46,763 bases of DNA, taken from contig JAHBMJ010005844.1 of NCBI GenBank assembly GCA_018398765.1, positions 10,975 to 57,737 on the forward strand, given 5' to 3'. Source of the stretch: Chromera velia (Eukaryota; Sar; Chromeraceae). A program made the position numbers and the translations under genes. The notes under the pieces were generated by a model. That model was not told where the DNA came from. It saw nothing but the letters and a program-made list of their open reading frames with translations, and ran no database searches. Of the stretch, positions 1 to 10,177 are shown piece after piece. Positions within the stretch are counted from its first letter, which is position 1. Every line of letters begins with the position of its first letter.

Positions 1-113
1 GGGGGGGGGAGAGAGATACACAGACAGACTGTATGGTTTCTTTCCCTTTTTCTCTGTCTTCATTCTCTTCTGTTTTTTTCTTTCTTCTTTTGGCAGACAT
101 CAGAGACAGACTA

Positions 114-1212
<1,099 letters not shown>

Positions 1213-1654
1213 GCGGGCTGCTTTGCTTTTTAGACATGCGAGTGAGGCCGCGGAGTGAGTGGCACTGAGTGCGACGGTTCAACACTGCGACCACCACTCC
1301 CAAACCGCGACCGTTTAATTTTCTTGAAAAAGTGTCAGATTGATTGATCCCCCTAGATCCCCCCCTTTTCTCTTAGTTTTACTTTTAACTGTAGTGACAT
1401 CAGATGATACTCCTACTGGAATTTCAACTAACTAGAACTTTGTTTTAATGCATTTTTTGATGCACCAGAAGTTTAGAATAAAAAGTGATCATAGTTTCTC
1501 ATAGTCATAATGTATCATGATGATCATCCGATATAATCCGGTATAAAATAGTGTAGATCAATCAATCATCACAAAACATGAAACATCATGTAACCATACC
1601 AAACATACAATTTGCTATGTGAACACAAGTAACCGTAAGTAAAAATTTTTGGAA
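1213..1654. other. Gene-free stretch
   Basis: Becomes AT-rich after 1320 and contains short ATCA/GATCA repeats near 1500-1580. No coding frame with convincing composition is visible on either strand. Confidence 0.6.
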
Positions 1655-2090
1655 AAAAAAAAAGAAAGAAAGCTAGAAATAAGGAAAGAAAGAAGCCTTA
1701 GAAAAACAATAAAGATAAAAAAACCAAAAGGAAAGAAAGAAAGAAAGTAAGTAAGTAAAGAATAAATAAATAAATAAAGAAAGAAAGAAAGAAAGAAAAA
1801 ACGGGAAAAAGGAAAATAGAAGATAAAGAAAGAAAGGAAGATAGATAGATAAACATATAGATAGAAAGAAAGAAAGGAAAGAAGGAAGGAAGGAAGGAAG
1901 GAAAGAAGGAAGGAAGGGAGGAAGGAAGGAAGGAAGGAAGGAAAGACTGAAGGAAGGAAGAAAAAAAAAAAAAAAGAGAGAAAGAATCTAAGGAAAGACA
2001 GACCGACAACCCAAAAGAAAGAAGGAAGGAAGGAAAGAAAGAAAGAAAAGCAGACAGGAAAGAAGGAAGGAACGAAGCAAGAAAAGACTC
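1655..2090. repeat. Polypurine block of degenerate GAAA/GGAA tetranucleotides
   Basis: About 430 bases of almost pure A/G on the plus strand, built from interleaved GAAA, GGAA, GTAA and ATAA units. The minus-strand frames across it are poly-Phe/Ser/Leu artefacts. See the facing polypyrimidine block at 2278-2820. Confidence 0.9.
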
Positions 2091-2277
2091 GGATCGCAGA
2101 GCGACACAAGCACTCAAAAAACGTACAGGCAGGCGGGCCGAAAAGTGCAGCGCTAAGCCATACCGTAGTAACGTTGTCTCCACCATACACACCTCCCGAC
2201 AGTATTTTGCGCCATCAATGACGTCCTAGATAACATCGTTACGGTCCGCTACTTAGTGCTGCTTCCACACAAATCAA

Positions 2278-2475
2278 CAAAGAAACAAACAAACAGACAG
2301 ACAGAAAGACAGACAGACAGACAGACATACAGACAGACAGGCAGACTTTCCATTTTTTTCTTCGTTCGTTTCCTTTTTTCTTTTTTTCTTTCTTCCTTTC
2401 TTCCTTTCTTCCTTCCTTCCTTCCTTTCTTGTTTTATTTTCTTATTTTCCTTCCCTCTTTGTTTCCTTCCTTCGT

Positions 2476-2509
<34 letters not shown>

Positions 2510-2770
2510 TTTCTTTCTTTCTTTCTTTCCTTCCTTCCTTCCTTCCTTCTTTCATTCATTCACTCACTCACGCACTCATTCATTCTCTCATTCATTCATT
2601 CATTGATTCATTCGTTCGTTCGTTCGTTCGTTCGTTCTTTCGTTCATTCATTCATTCATTCATTCATTGATTCATTCATTCGTTCGTTCGTTCGTTCGTT
2701 CTTTCGTTCATTCATTCATTCATTCATTCATTCATTCATTCTCTCTCTGTCTGTCTGTGTCTCTGTTGGG

Positions 2771-2820
<50 letters not shown>
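2278..2820. repeat. Composite tetranucleotide block: GACA, TTTC/TTCC, ATTC, GTTC, then (CT)n(GT)n
   Basis: An ordered ladder of related simple repeats. (GACA)n occupies about 2290-2345. TTTC/TTCC polypyrimidine runs to about 2550. Alternating ATTC and GTTC arrays run to about 2740. TCTG, CT and finally (GT)n run to 2820. All frames across it are low-complexity Phe/Ser/His strings. It faces the polypurine block at 1655-2090 with opposite purine/pyrimidine polarity. Confidence 0.9.
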
Positions 2821-2821
<1 letters not shown>

Positions 2822-3319
2822 CTACTTCCATTGAGCGAGAAACAGACGACCTGGCACACACACAGGCTCTTGGTTTGGTAGATACTTGGCGCGAACATGG
2901 ATATCGAGCACGAGCAGAACCCGCACACGTTGAAAAGTTCAAGTACTGAGGGTGTAGAAGTCGAGCAAAGAAGAAGGGACGACAAGATGATATCTTTATG
3001 ATGCACAACGCCGTTTCTTCCTGTGTACTTTGTAAGCGTGTTCTAAGACAATCAATTTCTGCCGTGCTCCACTCTGTCCGTGAAGCCGTAAAGATTTGGT
3101 CTCCATACAATCGTTCTTTCTCTGCCACAACCTTCTGACCAACATTGTCTCTGCCTTCTGTAAAAGGACGACACTGCCTTGTACTCATCCCTCTCCCACC
3201 TGTCCGATTGTATGTCCCCAGCGTCATCCGCCCAATAATGTACGGAAAACGATTCTCTAATTTGAATTCTTCCACAAAGTGCAAAGAAGTCCATCGATCC
3301 TTGGAATGTTTGTGCCTTC
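2821..3319. other. Gene-free stretch, probable 3' flank of the GFA-like gene
   Basis: Two overlapping minus-strand open frames run through this interval and into the GFA-like gene in other frames. Neither has recognisable domain content, so I read it as 3' untranslated or intergenic DNA. Confidence 0.5.
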
Positions 3320-4018
3320 TCAGTTGCATTCACTCGTCAACCCATTTGGAGGCTTTGGCGCTTTGAAACCAGCCCTCTCGTAGGGATCAGGGCCGGCAAT
3401 TTCGGTCACTTCCTCAGGCTTGGTCAGAAAGGGGCCGTCCTTGTCCTCCCAAGTGCTCCTGTATCCAAGCATGATGGCCGGAACAAGAGTGCTCCCAAGG
3501 GAAAACGAAAGAAGCCCATTGTTGGGAATGCCGTCCTGGGGAAGGTCTGCTTTTCGCAGAGCTTCCCTGCAGTAAATGCGTTCTGTGAGGGCAGGGGTGG
3601 GAGAAAGGGTCTGCACGTTGAAGGAGCAGAAGGCAGTTTTCTTCCCGTTCGACTTCATGCTGTTCATCACGGCTGTTAGACAACATTCCGTGTAGAATCG
3701 CATGGTCTGTGTGTTGGGTGTCAGTTTGAACAAGCGAAGGTGCTCTCTTCCCTTAACACACTTGATGCGAGAGGGAGGGAAGACCGCAACAGCTACTGAT
3801 TGGGGTTTACCGGGTTCCAGCACTGAGATGTGTTGCACAGCCTTCCCCGCAGCTTCGGCCTTTTCGTCTACATACTTGGCACCAGCCAGACAATCTGCAC
3901 AACAGCAGCCAAAAGTCCCGTAAGACCCGTACAGCTCAAACTCGACCGATCCGCAAGAGCACTTTGCGGTGTAACGCCTTGTTTTCTCATCTCGTCGCAA
4001 AGAAGTCCCCGTGCCCAT
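3320..4018 (-). CDS. GFA/CENP-V-like zinc-binding protein
   Basis: A single-exon protein of 232 residues from the ATG at 4018 to TGA at 3320-3322. It looks like the GFA (glutathione-dependent formaldehyde-activating enzyme)/CENP-V family, which uses an Mss4-like zinc-binding beta fold. Visible markers are the opening strand with a CxCGxV motif (C20, C22), a second cysteine cluster CCCxxC (C38-C40, C43) shortly after, and a cysteine pair at C112-C113 following a FYTE turn, where the family has its third zinc-ligand site. Canonical family members are often shorter (about 130-190 residues). The extra length here is a C-terminal extension ending in a Pro/Gly-rich tail. Family membership does not prove formaldehyde chemistry, since many members have no assigned substrate. 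It is divergent from the exonuclease-KH gene, 881 bases away. Confidence 0.78.
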   Translation of the reverse strand: MGTGTSLRRDEKTRRYTAKCSCGSVEFELYGSYGTFGCCCADCLAGAKYVDEKAEAAGKAVQHISVLEPGKPQSVAVAVFPPSRIKCVKGREHLRLFKLTPNTQTMRFYTECCLTAVMNSMKSNGKKTAFCSFNVQTLSPTPALTERIYCREALRKADLPQDGIPNNGLLSFSLGSTLVPAIMLGYRSTWEDKDGPFLTKPEEVTEIAGPDPYERAGFKAPKPPNGLTSECN

Positions 4019-4899
4019 GCCCTCTACACCTTGGCTGACTTTCGAGGAAGAAAGATTAATTCAGAACAACACTGGACTTCGACGTCTATATACTGTTGGA
4101 GAAATGGTGGACCTCAAAGCTACCGTGCTCGGTCTACAGAGGAAGTAAAAGGAAAATAAGATTACCTTTCTGCCTTACGTGTGGATCAACGCGAGAACTT
4201 TTCAGATCCATGCAGATCGACAGAACAAAACTCCACTCAGGGGCCAGTCTCAGGCTGAAAAGGCCACCTCAAGCAACACCAAGTCCTTGTCGGCACTCAC
4301 CTTGCCTCATTGAAAGGCGTCCATGTGAGTATTGGATTCAATGGCCAACGCATATTCATACACTGAGCGACAGACAATGTTACTACTAGCAGTTGTATAT
4401 ACAGCTGAAGCTTTGACATTGCAGCAGTGCTTTCTAGCGCACAGACTGTACATGTTGTTGTGCAACACTGAGAACATGCACTCTGCAACATTCTGCAACA
4501 CGCGTACTTGGCGCGCGGCGGCGACTGAATCGTACATAGCCCCCCTCGAGACCCCTCCGCGCGATCTCAGCGCGCGCGTCATGAGCCGTCTACGCATGCG
4601 TGATAGGGATATTCTCAGTGGAGACGCGATGGAGACGCGATTCAAACATTCAGCCAGACTGACTCACAAGATTGGTCGATCATGGTCGATCCATTTCTGC
4701 ATGACAAGACCTGGCCACAATTAACTGATACCGAAGTCCATTTCTTTGTAGTCTGACTCCTGACACAATAAGTGCTGGCTGGTGAGAAGTTTGAGTGTCT
4801 TCATTTTTTGAGTGAATAGACAGTCCCCACTTCTTTGTGCGTTGGTCAGTTGATCTTGGGTTTGTCATTCTTGAACATCGACCTTCGCATTCTGTCGGG
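4019..4899. promoter_or_regulatory. Divergent intergenic region between GFA-like and exonuclease-KH genes
   Basis: This 881-base interval separates two genes that start away from each other, so it probably holds both promoters. A CG-rich patch with GCGCGC runs occurs at 4500-4580. No TATA box is evident. Open frames of 97-130 codons on either strand lack coding character. Confidence 0.45.
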
Positions 4900-6501
4900 A
4901 TGACCGATCGCGAGGTGATCGTGATTTCAGATGAGGAAGAATTTCGGAAACACGAGAGCTTTCTCAGAAATGCAGACGTGATCGCATTTGATGCGGAAGG
5001 GCACAATCTTGGTCGTTTTGGTGTGACTTCTCTTGTGCAAATAGCAACACCTCGTTCCAACGCTACCTATCTCTTTGACGTTCTCCACTGCAGTCCCAGC
5101 AGTCCATTCATTGGCTTACTGCGTGAACTGCTTGAAGATAAGGCCATTGTGAAAGTTGTTCACGATTGCCGAATAGACTCCGATGCGCTGTGGCATACGC
5201 TAGAGATCCGGTTGGGCCCAGTGCACGACACTCAGGCTTGGCATATGGCACTTGAGCAGAAACCTGAAGATTTGTTGTCGTTAAATGACCTCCTACAGCT
5301 CTACAAGCTTCCCGTCAACCCCCACCGCGACGCCTCGGTGTATGCCTCTGACCCTGAATTTTGGCTCAAGAGGCCCATGCCCCGCCACATGATCGAGAGG
5401 GCAGCTGAGGACGTTGCCCAGTTGTTGGTTGTCCATGAGATCCAAGCCAAAAAAGCCATGGCGATGGTGGGGGATGCAGGGAGATTTGTGATGGAGTATG
5501 CAACAAAAGTGTCCCAAGAGCGTCTGGCGGCCTTGAGGGATAGAGCGGCAAAAACTGTGGAGGTTCATGAGACTCAAGCGGGTAGATTTGTTGGCAGAGA
5601 AGGGGCGAACATTCGGAGGTTTGAGAAAGAACAGGGTGTACATTTCAGTTCTATGGGTGCAGGCATCTTCGCGATGTATGCGGAGAGTCCCGAGGCACTA
5701 GAGTCAGCGTGTGCCGCCATGGCCACCTATCAGAAAGAACAGTACTGGCAGCAGATCGACATTCCGAAACATTTCATTCCCGCATTCATTGGCAAAGAGG
5801 GGGCCCATGTGAAGGAGTTGCGCAAACAGACGCGGTGTGACATTACCCAGAAAGACACTTGCACCTTCACGGTCAGGGCTGGGAGCAAAGAAGATCTGGA
5901 CAAGGGGTTGCGTGCCATTATGGAGTTTATCAGTATTCAGAGCGCTCAACCGTCTGCCGGGGCCCCTGGGGAGACCGGGCCCCAATCCGACAAGAAGAGC
6001 CCCGGGGCTTTCGTTCAACATATCGACATGCCCCGGCACTACGTTGCTGCCTTCATTGGAAAAGGGGGGGCGCACGTGAAAGAGGTGCGCCAGCAGACGA
6101 ATTGCGATATCTTTCAGGAGAACAAAACGAATACCTTCACAGTCAGAGCTGCAAGCAAGGAAGATCTGAACAAGGGCTTGTTTGCCATCATGCAGTTCAT
6201 CAGCAGCCAAAGTGCCCAATCGTCGATACCATCGCAGGAGGGGGAAGGGGGGGAGGAAAAGGGGGGGCATATACAGCGTGTTGACATTCCCCGAGAGTAT
6301 GTGGCTGCGTTCATTGGCAAGGGGGGCGTGCACGTGAAAGAAGTGCGCCAGCAGACAAACTGCGACATCTTTCAGGAGAATAAATCCAACACCTTCACGG
6401 TCAGGGCACGAAGTAAAGAGGATCTCGACTCAGGCGTGAGGAGGATTATGCAATTTGTTAGCGAGATGAGTACTCAGTCCCGTGCCCAACCGCGCTTCTA
6501 G
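4900..6501 (+). CDS. DnaQ-like 3'-5' exonuclease-fold protein with four KH domains (EXD1/Egalitarian-like)
   Basis: Intronless, 533 residues. The start is the ATG at 4900; the open frame upstream has no ATG. Residues about 5-180 form an RNase D/DEDD exonuclease fold. Exo I is FDAEG (D31, E33). Exo II is HDCRIDSDAL (D93). VHDTQAW and a Leu-rich SLNDLLQLYKL follow. Exo III is ERAAEDV (D171). The usual Tyr/His four residues before the last Asp is Arg167, so activity is doubtful. Four KH-type units follow with GxxG loops GREG (232-235), GKEG (298-301), GKGG (387-390) and GKGG (473-476). The first is the most divergent and the last two are near copies. Pro/Ser/Gly linkers separate units 2-3 and 3-4. 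Exonuclease-KH fusions are compatible with RNA decay or small-RNA adaptor roles, as for animal EXD1, but function here is inferred only. It is probably cytoplasmic or nuclear, with no signal peptide. Confidence 0.85.
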   Translation: MTDREVIVISDEEEFRKHESFLRNADVIAFDAEGHNLGRFGVTSLVQIATPRSNATYLFDVLHCSPSSPFIGLLRELLEDKAIVKVVHDCRIDSDALWHTLEIRLGPVHDTQAWHMALEQKPEDLLSLNDLLQLYKLPVNPHRDASVYASDPEFWLKRPMPRHMIERAAEDVAQLLVVHEIQAKKAMAMVGDAGRFVMEYATKVSQERLAALRDRAAKTVEVHETQAGRFVGREGANIRRFEKEQGVHFSSMGAGIFAMYAESPEALESACAAMATYQKEQYWQQIDIPKHFIPAFIGKEGAHVKELRKQTRCDITQKDTCTFTVRAGSKEDLDKGLRAIMEFISIQSAQPSAGAPGETGPQSDKKSPGAFVQHIDMPRHYVAAFIGKGGAHVKEVRQQTNCDIFQENKTNTFTVRAASKEDLNKGLFAIMQFISSQSAQSSIPSQEGEGGEEKGGHIQRVDIPREYVAAFIGKGGVHVKEVRQQTNCDIFQENKSNTFTVRARSKEDLDSGVRRIMQFVSEMSTQSRAQPRF

Positions 6502-7457
6502 TTAGATTAGCACATTGGCACTGTTTGCTTAAATGACCGTCTGACAGTGCCTGACAGTACGCAAAAATCCCCACAAAAACTATGTTAAAATTGCCTTTCC
6601 AGCCGTACCGAAGCAACGTCTGCACCGTGTACTGAATTTAGAATGAATTTAGAAATAAATTTGGATTTGAGATCAATTTAGAAACTAGTTTAGAAATTAA
6701 TGATATTTAACGTAATTTCACTGTGAATTTATGTTTGAAATTCACTTGCAAATTCACTTAAATTCATTTAAATTCATCAAAATTCACTGTTAACATTTAC
6801 GTAAATTCATGTATGTATATGTCTGTATTCAGGTTTTATGTAAGAGTCTGTAAATTCATTCAATTTAATTTGTAGGGAAGTTAACTCATAATTAACTTAG
6901 CTAAAAAGCTAGTAGTTAAAGCCTTTTTTCGTTTTTGAGCGGCTGCGGTGGTAAAGCGTTCATGACTAGGTTTATGATCACAAACTAGATCACAAAAAGG
7001 ATGAAAGGGGACAAAAGCATGCCGAAGCAAGTCAAGGAATGAGCGGGGTTAGGGACCGCAAATAAACATCCTAGCTAAAAGCTGGGTTAAAAATGAATTT
7101 CAAGTTTGTCAAGCAAGACCGGCCGAACCCGGTCCTATAGAACGTACTGGCCTACTAGCCGGCCTATAGTTAGTTTTAGCTATCATCAATAAATCCTAGA
7201 TTATGTAGTTCGTAGTCTTCAGTGACTCTTCACACTGAAGTTAAAAAACTAATTTTAACTATGTAAACTTAAAACTTGAAATGAATTACATATAAATTAA
7301 ACTTTAGGTATAAGTGATATAAAGTAATATCTAGAGTAATATACTATGTTGTTGTCAGAACGATAGTAACGCTAGATGTCATTACTTGACATGGATGATG
7401 GATGAATTAATCTTCACTTTTTTGATAGTGAATTGCTTTAGTTATACGTTCTGAGTA

Positions 7458-7502
7458 CTCATGCATGGGTCCAGCCTGGAATCGGTAGGCCCCATGCATG
7501 AG
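7458..7502. repeat. Perfect 12-bp inverted repeat with 21-nt loop
   Basis: CTCATGCATGGG at 7458-7469 is matched by its exact reverse complement CCCATGCATGAG at 7491-7502. Each arm contains an ATGCAT palindrome. It could be a hairpin, a paired protein-binding site or the relic of an element. No further arm extension is seen. Confidence 0.7.
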
Positions 7503-8701
7503 GCAAGATCAGAGCCTGTTTTCATTGAAGGCAAACATGCATGTGTCTATCTGGCTTGATGAGCCTCTTGACTTGGACAAAGAGTGCTGAAATGTCCAGT
7601 CATTGTTTGGATGCTGTTCAAAGGTGCATGCCTGTGTGTGTTGATCACTCGAATTTTTTCCTGCACGCTTTCATGAAAATGCCCCCCAGTACATGTCAGT
7701 CTGTGTTTCTGTATGTGGGGTAATCATTTTTCATACACGAGCAAACGATCAACACAGATCATGCGGTGGAACAATGCACATAACGCAAAAGTACATGTGC
7801 ATGCCGGTCCGTATACAACGATGAAGAAAGGATTGATGAGTGGGCTTTACAACTGACGAATGTGTGTCTTTGGATGACCGGCCTTGTGCATTGTTTGCCA
7901 CTCAGGCCAGATGTTTGCCTGCCTGCATGCATGTGCAAATGTCTTTTGGAAGAATGCAAAAAATGGAAGGAGTCTGCCGTTCAGGTACACGTTCTGATTG
8001 GGTGCACCAGGGGCAGGGGAACCTCATGATCTGGTGTTGTGTTTCGATCTGCGTCTCTGTCTGTCCGTTACACAAAATTGATTGAAAGAGAAATTAAGCA
8101 AAGATCTCCGTGTCGTCTCGATGAAGGGAAATCGGGAGCTAGTGCCTCCCTCCCTCCCTTCAAGAAGAATAAAACCTCTGTACGAGTACTGCATGCGTTT
8201 CGGATTGGGAGGCGAATTCTGATGACCTGATTGGCTCGGACTTCGCTCTCTTCTCTCTATACTCTAGTCTGCTTTGCTCTGCTTTCAACTTCATGGGGGA
8301 ATGGTGCTTTCGCAAGACTGATTGTCTCCAGCCCCCCCGTAAGTCGGTGAGCGTCTCTCTTCTTTTCTTTTCTTTCACTGGGCTGCCAGTCGAGGGCCTC
8401 GTTTGCGATGCATGCACCCATACATGAATGAATGAACGGAGTGAGTGAACTTCTTTCTCCCTCTTCGGCTTGCTCGTCTCTTCTCTTTTCGTGGTTGGTG
8501 CAGACTATTGATTAGGTACGCGAACGCATGGTTTCTCGCTTTCTCGTGCAACCATGGGCATTGATGGATGTAGCGTGGACGCACCAGAAGAGACGGAGGG
8601 AGATACACAGACGAGCAAACGCACGAAGCTTGCACACTGAGGCAAACCGACAGAGATAGAACTTAGACAGAGACACAGACAAAACGAAAGTGCAGGAGGA
8701 G

Positions 8702-8703
8702 GA

Positions 8704-8735
<32 letters not shown>
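8702..8735. repeat. (GAAA)n microsatellite
   Basis: About eight uninterrupted GAAA units on the plus strand. Confidence 0.85.
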
Positions 8736-10177
8736 ATAAAAGAACTGAACAGAAGAATGATTTGCTCCCCCGTTCTCTTACCTGACGTGGCTGGCTGCCC
8801 TCCTTTTCTTTTCTTTTCTTTTCACGATCGCTGGCGTACGTTCTTCTTTTTTCAGACAGTCCAGTCTGACCTTCAAATATTTCGGACTCGCTCCAGTCAA
8901 ATCTGTGATCTGTCGCGTCATCTATCGAATTCAAAATTGGGAATTTGCGCCTTTCTTTCTTTCGCTCTTTCGCTCTCTTTGGTTTTTTGTTTCTTCAACA
9001 GGGGGAGTCGTCGACGTTTTTTGGATCATGCATTCTTCCTCCTAGTAAGTTACTTTGAATGCCCCCGTTGGCCTGTTTCCATTCAGCGAGAAGGAAGGGA
9101 AAGTAGTGGAGAACACATATGGAGAAGAGGAAGAAGGAAGCAAAACGAGTTGGTGAAAAAGCAGAAGACGGAGAATAAGAATGAGAAGGAGAAGGAGCTA
9201 TGTGGCGATCCAGAAAAAAATGGTGTGTGCTGGAAAAACCCACCGGAAGTTCACGGGCTTCATCGCAACCCAACAAAGAAAGTGGAGGGGGATCAAAACG
9301 AAAGGAAAGAAAGCAAAATTCGTTTCTGAATTAATTGAATTGAATTGGAGTTTTGAAATCCAAAGAAAAGTGCATTGATCCTTTTTGTGTGAGTGCAACA
9401 GATATTGTAGAGAAGGAATGAAATAACAGACTGGCCAAGAAAGAAGAGAGGAGGAACATTCATTCGCCTTGGTTTGATTTCTCTCTCTTTCGATCGATCG
9501 ATCGATAGAACCCCACTGGGTCTCTCTCTGATCGTTTCTCGTGCACTTTGCTTTTCTCTTCTATCAAGTGTTTCCTCTGTGTGATCCCCTCCCTGACTCT
9601 CACAGCACCATTTCATTCACTCCTTTGAGCCCTTCCACCTCTTCTGGGCATGCAAAGCAAAGAAGGCCCCAGGAGGGGACAATCCCAAATTGCCGCCCTC
9701 AGCCTTTCGAGTTTTCTCTTCTCTTAATTCTTCCAGCCTTTGAGCGCATGCACAATCGAACCACCGACGTCTTCAAGCCTCCGGCAGGCTGACCGACAAG
9801 GCAGATTTCGTTTTCTCTCTTGTGATCTCTTCTGCATGCATACCGCTCTTCTATTTTTCTCTTTGTAATACAGGTAGATGTGCGCCATTTTGCACTCTAC
9901 CCTTGTGCTTTCAGTGGCAGAAAAAAATTGCCCAAATCATTCTACTTCCCGCCTCACAGCTTTGGAGGCCGTCCTTCTCTTTTTTCTTTTCCTGCTTTGC
10001 AGTCTCCTTTTGCTTCTGCCTGAGCACAGTTTTTCTCTTCCCCCCCAATTGTGGGTATCTGCGCGTTTCCGCCCAAGCCCTTCTTTGTTTCACCACCACC
10101 CGCATGCCAAAAAAAGTTGTGAAATGCTTGAAAGGAACACGCATGTATTTTCATTCATTCCTTCGCCCGTTCTGTGC

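Larger units (their letters stand above)
6502..10177. other. Long gene-free, AT-rich to mixed region
   Basis: From 6620 to 7450 the DNA is strongly AT-rich, with repeated AATTCA/AAATTCA words. From 7500 it returns to mixed composition with several TGCATGCA words (7461, 7495, 7926, 8409, 9835). Short simple repeats include (GAAA)n at 8702-8735 and (GATC)n near 9492-9507. The right end (about 9600-10177) probably holds the 3' untranslated region of the lectin gene. None of the open frames here (up to 215 codons) shows convincing coding content. Confidence 0.55.

Noticed and set aside
1615-2192. Long minus-strand open frames across the polypurine block
   Set aside because: They are Phe/Ser/Leu strings produced by GAAA/GGAA repeats, with no splice or domain support.
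2256-2881. Plus-strand open frames of up to 150 codons
   Set aside because: Pure translation of TTTC, ATTC and GTTC repeats.
4332-4724. 130-codon plus-strand open frame in the divergent intergenic region
   Set aside because: Composition is not protein-like, it overlaps another open frame on the minus strand, and no domain or splice context supports it.
4837-4899. Upstream extension of the exonuclease-KH frame
   Set aside because: It begins at a GTG, not an ATG; the first ATG is at 4900, directly before the conserved domain.
6938-7070. tRNA- or SINE-like words (GGTAAAGCG... then GCAAATAAA), with a similar pair near 18220-18270
   Set aside because: No cloverleaf can be drawn and the two regions share only short words. 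At most an old repeat relic.
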